From a virus, in the IMG/VR virus record IMGVR_UViG_3300007900_000584, positions 1 to 51,890 of that record: a stretch of DNA of 51,890 nucleotides, one strand, 5' to 3'. The notes under the pieces were generated by a model. The model worked only from the letters and a program-made list of their open reading frames with translations, was not told the DNA's origin and made no database searches. Positions 48,515 through 51,890 of this stretch are shown one piece after another (position 1 is the stretch's first letter; every line of letters begins with the position of its first letter). The position numbers and the translations under genes were made by a program.

Positions 48515-51500
48515 TTAATATCCGTGTGTATACAGTTTTCTGGGAGTATTATACACATTTAAAGCACCTACAAACAAGGAAAGTCCACTTGGACCATTGC
48601 TGATAACACCAGAAACGCCCATCAAATAAAGTGGGGTTATACCTGTTTCTTGTCCAAAAAACCCTGCTACAAAAAGATTGCCAGACACAGAAATATAGGT
48701 CGGAGCGGAACCGGATATGTACAAATCGGCCATTCTAAATTGTCCAGGATCGCATTTTAAGAATAATGTCCATGGATCGGAATTAAATGGTATGAATCCA
48801 ATTCTCGATGGATCATCAGGATTAACACTACAAACCAGATTAATTGAATCATTAATTTCATTACCATGCGGATTTTCTCCAGAGGCATGACCATAAGTAT
48901 ATAGGTTGCATGTTGCTGGCGTAGTAAAATCGGCTTTTAAGAACATTGTCCATGCATTGTCATTTGTTAAATTACCCGATGGGGCTTTTAAGAGTAGGGT
49001 CCAAGATTCAGTTCCACCAGCAGTATATGGATAATCGACATCGGCGGCTTCTATGTAGAGCGATGTACTACTAGATTGTTGATTAACACCAGATAGTGAT
49101 CCTTGTATAAATAGATTAGCTGTATTATTAACGCCATCGCTTTCGGTTTTTAGATAAAAGGTCCAACTTGTTTCTATATACGGAGGTCCAATAAGTAAAG
49201 TGCATGATTCATTACAATCAAGATGTCCCCATGTAAAAAGATTACCACTTGCACAATGTGTTGTGTATCCCAAGGCAAATAAATCAAGCGACTCAGAAAT
49301 ACCCGCCCGAGTATATAAATATATTTCACCAGAATGTGGGGTAGGACACTTAAGAAATAAATTTCCAGAACCATAAGAGATTTCATGTCCATCGCCAATA
49401 TTAAGAGGCAAACCAGATGGATAATTACCACTTGTATTAAAAGCATCATGACTATTAACAAATAAATTCTTTGATCCATTTTGAGAGTTATGTCCGCCAA
49501 TGAATAAACTACCGGATGATTGATGTGTGATGAACCCATGGATCACCAAAGATCGTTGGCCACTTTCTGGAATAATGCCACTACCTTGCGTATAACATAA
49601 TAAGCCAGATGGATAATCTATGCTAAATCCGGCATCGGTTCGGCATATATTCGCACCATACGTATATAATGAAATACCAGATGGGTATTGATCACCAGTA
49701 CTAACAAATCCCGGAGCACCAGAAATGAATAAATTAAATGGTATGTATAAATCCAGACCCAACGGTTCGAAGGAGTCAAAATCAGTGACTTGCGTTATGT
49801 CAGAACCATTTAAATTAGCACTATATATATTACCTAATAAATAATCTGAATAATATATACGACGACCAAACAAGTCTAATTTAATACAAAATGGAAAATC
49901 GACGAGAATTCCTGAAATTATAACTTCTGAATCTGTACCGTCTACATTAGACCTACGAATAGTCTTATATTTAGAATCTGCCCAATATATTTTTTGATTT
50001 TCAACATCTATATCTATACCAACTAAAACAGACGCAGCAGGTTCTACCGATACTGTTTCTATGTTGTTACCTGTCAGATCAGCTTTTTTAATTTTATTGT
50101 TATTCCATTCCGTCCAATATATTTTATCATTAACTTCATCAATACACATATAGTATGGTGTAGTTACATCTGGATCACTAACTATCGTTACTTGATTGTT
50201 ACCGTCAAAGTCACATTTTCCTATAGAACCACTAAGTGGACCGATTTCACAGTAAAAGATTAAACCACTGGAGTGGTGAACTTCAATACATGTCGGATTT
50301 TTTAGACCAGTAACCATTACTTGATAGTTATTACCATCAATATCTGATCTTGCAATAATATCATCGGATTGTCGTGTAAAATACAGTCGATCGTTTTCAG
50401 TGTCTATTGCTAAATCAAGCGAAGCATTACCGGCATTGATTATATCTCTAGGATTTAATCCACCTAAATTACACACGCTTAAATTATCTGAAATATTATC
50501 AATAAAATATAATGATCCACAGTTTACTGACTTATGGCCATGAATAAACAAATCACCACTAGTACTAATAAACCCTGGAATACCAGAAATAAATAAATCG
50601 CAAGACGCCAAAAGGGGTTCAGATACTTTTAGGAATAGGTTGCCACTTGCGGTAAACTCATTGGGGCCATTGATATACAAATCACATTGGGCGCAAGGAC
50701 GACCCTCAATAAAACAATTGAGAGAACTAATATGTGGAAAGGGTTCTTCAGAATTTGTAAAATTGGTCCAATAACCAGCGGCGATAAAGTCTGGATCATC
50801 AGAAATATCTTCTGACATATATTCAAGATATCCACTCGAATCAATATTCACACACATACTACCCCAGTTAATGCCTGGAGTAGTTCCGTCTGGTTCTGAT
50901 TCGTCTAAATCTACAACTCGCTCTAACGCAGAGAATATTCGTCGTACACCCAGTTTATTTGAATCATTACTGTTCGCATGACCAAGGGCAAATTGGACGA
51001 CAACACTATTAGGTATGCCGAAAGCTCCTACGTTTAAGGATTGCCAGTCATTATCACCAGTGGGATTTGGAAATAAAGTGAGTTGTTCTACGTAATCTCC
51101 AGGAGGTGTGGTAAAATAACCAAGTAAATGGAAAAGACAATCAGTAGTATCCCCAGCATAGAGATCGATAGCAGCAGTATCACCGCTAGTCGAAACTGAT
51201 AATGTAAGACCAACATGACCATCAGTCTTCTCGGCTTCTTTAATGTGAAACTTTCGTTCTAATGTCGAACCACTAGTTCTAACTCCGATTTCATAACCAG
51301 TATCAAGGGACTTATTTAACAATGCAATATCAACGACTTGGTTACCGCTAACACCATATTGATCTAATGCATAACCTTCCCACCCACTCGGAGAAGTAGG
51401 ACTAAAACTTTCAAATTTTTCCACATAATCACACCCAACCAACCATCCCACAATATAGAAATTTGGAGCAATATTAGATGGATAATTAGAATCATAATAA

Positions 51501-51793
51501 GAAGAATAATATTCGATATAACCACTTGTATCTGCTTGTACTAGAATTGTATATAAATGTTCGCCAGCACCTTCTGATTCCGCGACCAAAATTCGTCTAT
51601 CTAAACTCGAATATGTTTTACGAACTCCCGCAGATTGATTTGCGACATTGTTAGGAATACCAATAGCTATTTCGACTACAGCACTTGGGGGTACACCATA
51701 TTGTGATAAATCGTGAGCAATCCATTGATCATCACTAGCATCATCTGGACAAACCCAGCCATCAAAAGTTTCTACATAATGCCGAAACGCCAT
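48515..51793 (-). CDS. 1092-residue fibre-like virion protein with YWTD propeller
   Basis: The start is ATG 51793 after AGGCGGTAAACT. Residues about 3-352 hold three tandem copies of a domain of about 115 residues (QYGVPPSAVVEIAIG, QYGVSGNQVVDIAL, AFGIPNSVVVQFALG, each followed by GVR and LER/LDR). About 445-690 is a propeller with LDL-receptor-type blades: RLYFTRQSDD, KIYWTEWNNNKIKKADL, KIYWADSKYKTIRRSN, RIYYSDY. The rest is a series of short LFxxG-type repeats (DLFISG, SLYTYG, NLFTWGH, DLYISG). It is likely a tail fibre or host-contact protein. No signal peptide is present. Confidence 0.75.
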   Translation of the reverse strand: MAFRHYVETFDGWVCPDDASDDQWIAHDLSQYGVPPSAVVEIAIGIPNNVANQSAGVRKTYSSLDRRILVAESEGAGEHLYTILVQADTSGYIEYYSSYYDSNYPSNIAPNFYIVGWLVGCDYVEKFESFSPTSPSGWEGYALDQYGVSGNQVVDIALLNKSLDTGYEIGVRTSGSTLERKFHIKEAEKTDGHVGLTLSVSTSGDTAAIDLYAGDTTDCLFHLLGYFTTPPGDYVEQLTLFPNPTGDNDWQSLNVGAFGIPNSVVVQFALGHANSNDSNKLGVRRIFSALERVVDLDESEPDGTTPGINWGSMCVNIDSSGYLEYMSEDISDDPDFIAAGYWTNFTNSEEPFPHISSLNCFIEGRPCAQCDLYINGPNEFTASGNLFLKVSEPLLASCDLFISGIPGFISTSGDLFIHGHKSVNCGSLYFIDNISDNLSVCNLGGLNPRDIINAGNASLDLAIDTENDRLYFTRQSDDIIARSDIDGNNYQVMVTGLKNPTCIEVHHSSGLIFYCEIGPLSGSIGKCDFDGNNQVTIVSDPDVTTPYYMCIDEVNDKIYWTEWNNNKIKKADLTGNNIETVSVEPAASVLVGIDIDVENQKIYWADSKYKTIRRSNVDGTDSEVIISGILVDFPFCIKLDLFGRRIYYSDYLLGNIYSANLNGSDITQVTDFDSFEPLGLDLYIPFNLFISGAPGFVSTGDQYPSGISLYTYGANICRTDAGFSIDYPSGLLCYTQGSGIIPESGQRSLVIHGFITHQSSGSLFIGGHNSQNGSKNLFVNSHDAFNTSGNYPSGLPLNIGDGHEISYGSGNLFLKCPTPHSGEIYLYTRAGISESLDLFALGYTTHCASGNLFTWGHLDCNESCTLLIGPPYIETSWTFYLKTESDGVNNTANLFIQGSLSGVNQQSSSTSLYIEAADVDYPYTAGGTESWTLLLKAPSGNLTNDNAWTMFLKADFTTPATCNLYTYGHASGENPHGNEINDSINLVCSVNPDDPSRIGFIPFNSDPWTLFLKCDPGQFRMADLYISGSAPTYISVSGNLFVAGFFGQETGITPLYLMGVSGVISNGPSGLSLFVGALNVYNTPRKLYTHGY

Positions 51794-51803
51794 AGTTTAC
51801 CGC

Positions 51804-51890
51804 CTATTTTATTGCATTTTCAAAAGTATTGGCTGCTTCTGAATTGCCAGCGGTGCGAGCTAACTGCTGGAGTACGGCATTAATTTCAGC
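51804..51890 (-). CDS. 3' end of a - strand gene (partial)
   Basis: The - strand frame is open from the window edge to TAG at 51804-51806, giving the last 28 residues of a protein that begins beyond the window. They are Ala/Asn rich and likely helical (QQLARTAGNSEAANTFENA). It ends 10 bases before the start of the fibre-like gene and is probably part of the same virion gene string. No function can be given. Confidence 0.5.
   Translation of the reverse strand, partial: AEINAVLQQLARTAGNSEAANTFENAIK

Noticed and set aside
1-51890. tRNA genes, CRISPR arrays, insertion sequences, integrase or att sites
   Set aside because: No cloverleaf with a CCA-type end and GTTCGA-like loop, no regularly spaced short repeats, and no transposase or integrase motif were found. 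Genes leave little unassigned space.

Overview
The window is part of a large, AT-rich, tailed double-stranded DNA bacteriophage genome, probably virulent because no integrase, repressor or att site is visible. Genes are tightly packed, often joined by ATGA, GTGA or TTGA overlaps, with strong AGGAGG-type ribosome binding sites and ordinary use of TGA as stop. The host cannot be named. Efficient Shine-Dalgarno sites plus a heptose-type kinase and several GT9-like glycosyltransferases point loosely to a Gram-negative host, but this is inference.

Region 1 (1-13737, + strand) is replication, recombination and nucleotide metabolism: six small unknown genes, a RecA/UvsX recombinase, a cytidine/deoxycytidylate deaminase fold protein, a possible UvsY-like helical protein, DnaB-type helicase, DnaG-type primase, a dATP/dGTP diphosphohydrolase-N (DUF5664) protein, a RecB/Cas4-like nuclease, a polynucleotide-kinase-like P-loop protein, and the N-terminal part of a DNA polymerase III alpha subunit (PHP, palm, all three catalytic Asp).

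Region 2 (13734-25971, + strand) is a 12.3 kb glycan island of 15 genes lying between the two parts of the polymerase: GT2-, GT9-, CgeB- and GT-B-like glycosyltransferases, SAM methyltransferases, a radical SAM/methyltransferase fusion, a PfkB kinase like the HldE kinase domain, a small kinase-like protein, a beta-propeller protein and one HNH gene. The polymerase resumes at 26006 with fingers, helix-hairpin-helix and OB domains.

Region 3 (27978-40522, + strand) has SSB, a sigma-70-like factor, a second sugar island (GT4, GT2 and FkbM proteins, small membrane proteins, a deletion remnant of a glycosyltransferase), then a Rad52/ERF-like annealing protein and a possible PC4/Whirly-like ssDNA-binding protein.

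Region 4 (40519-51890, - strand) converges on region 3 and carries a membrane/coiled-coil protein, a small nuclease, a terminator, and large virion proteins, including a 1092-residue fibre-like protein that holds an LDL-receptor-type YWTD propeller.

The + strand is heavily colonised by free-standing nucleases: three full-length and one truncated copy of one HNH family, one NUMOD4-HNH, one frameshifted HNH-AP2, and one PD-(D/E)XK protein, with a second PD-(D/E)XK gene on the - strand. The most striking features are the split polymerase with a sugar island between its parts, an HNH gene that seems to start at ATT, a chimeric gene remnant at 34507-34635, and the YWTD propeller in a virion protein. 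No tRNA, CRISPR array or insertion sequence was found, and no stretch over 300 bases lacks a gene.
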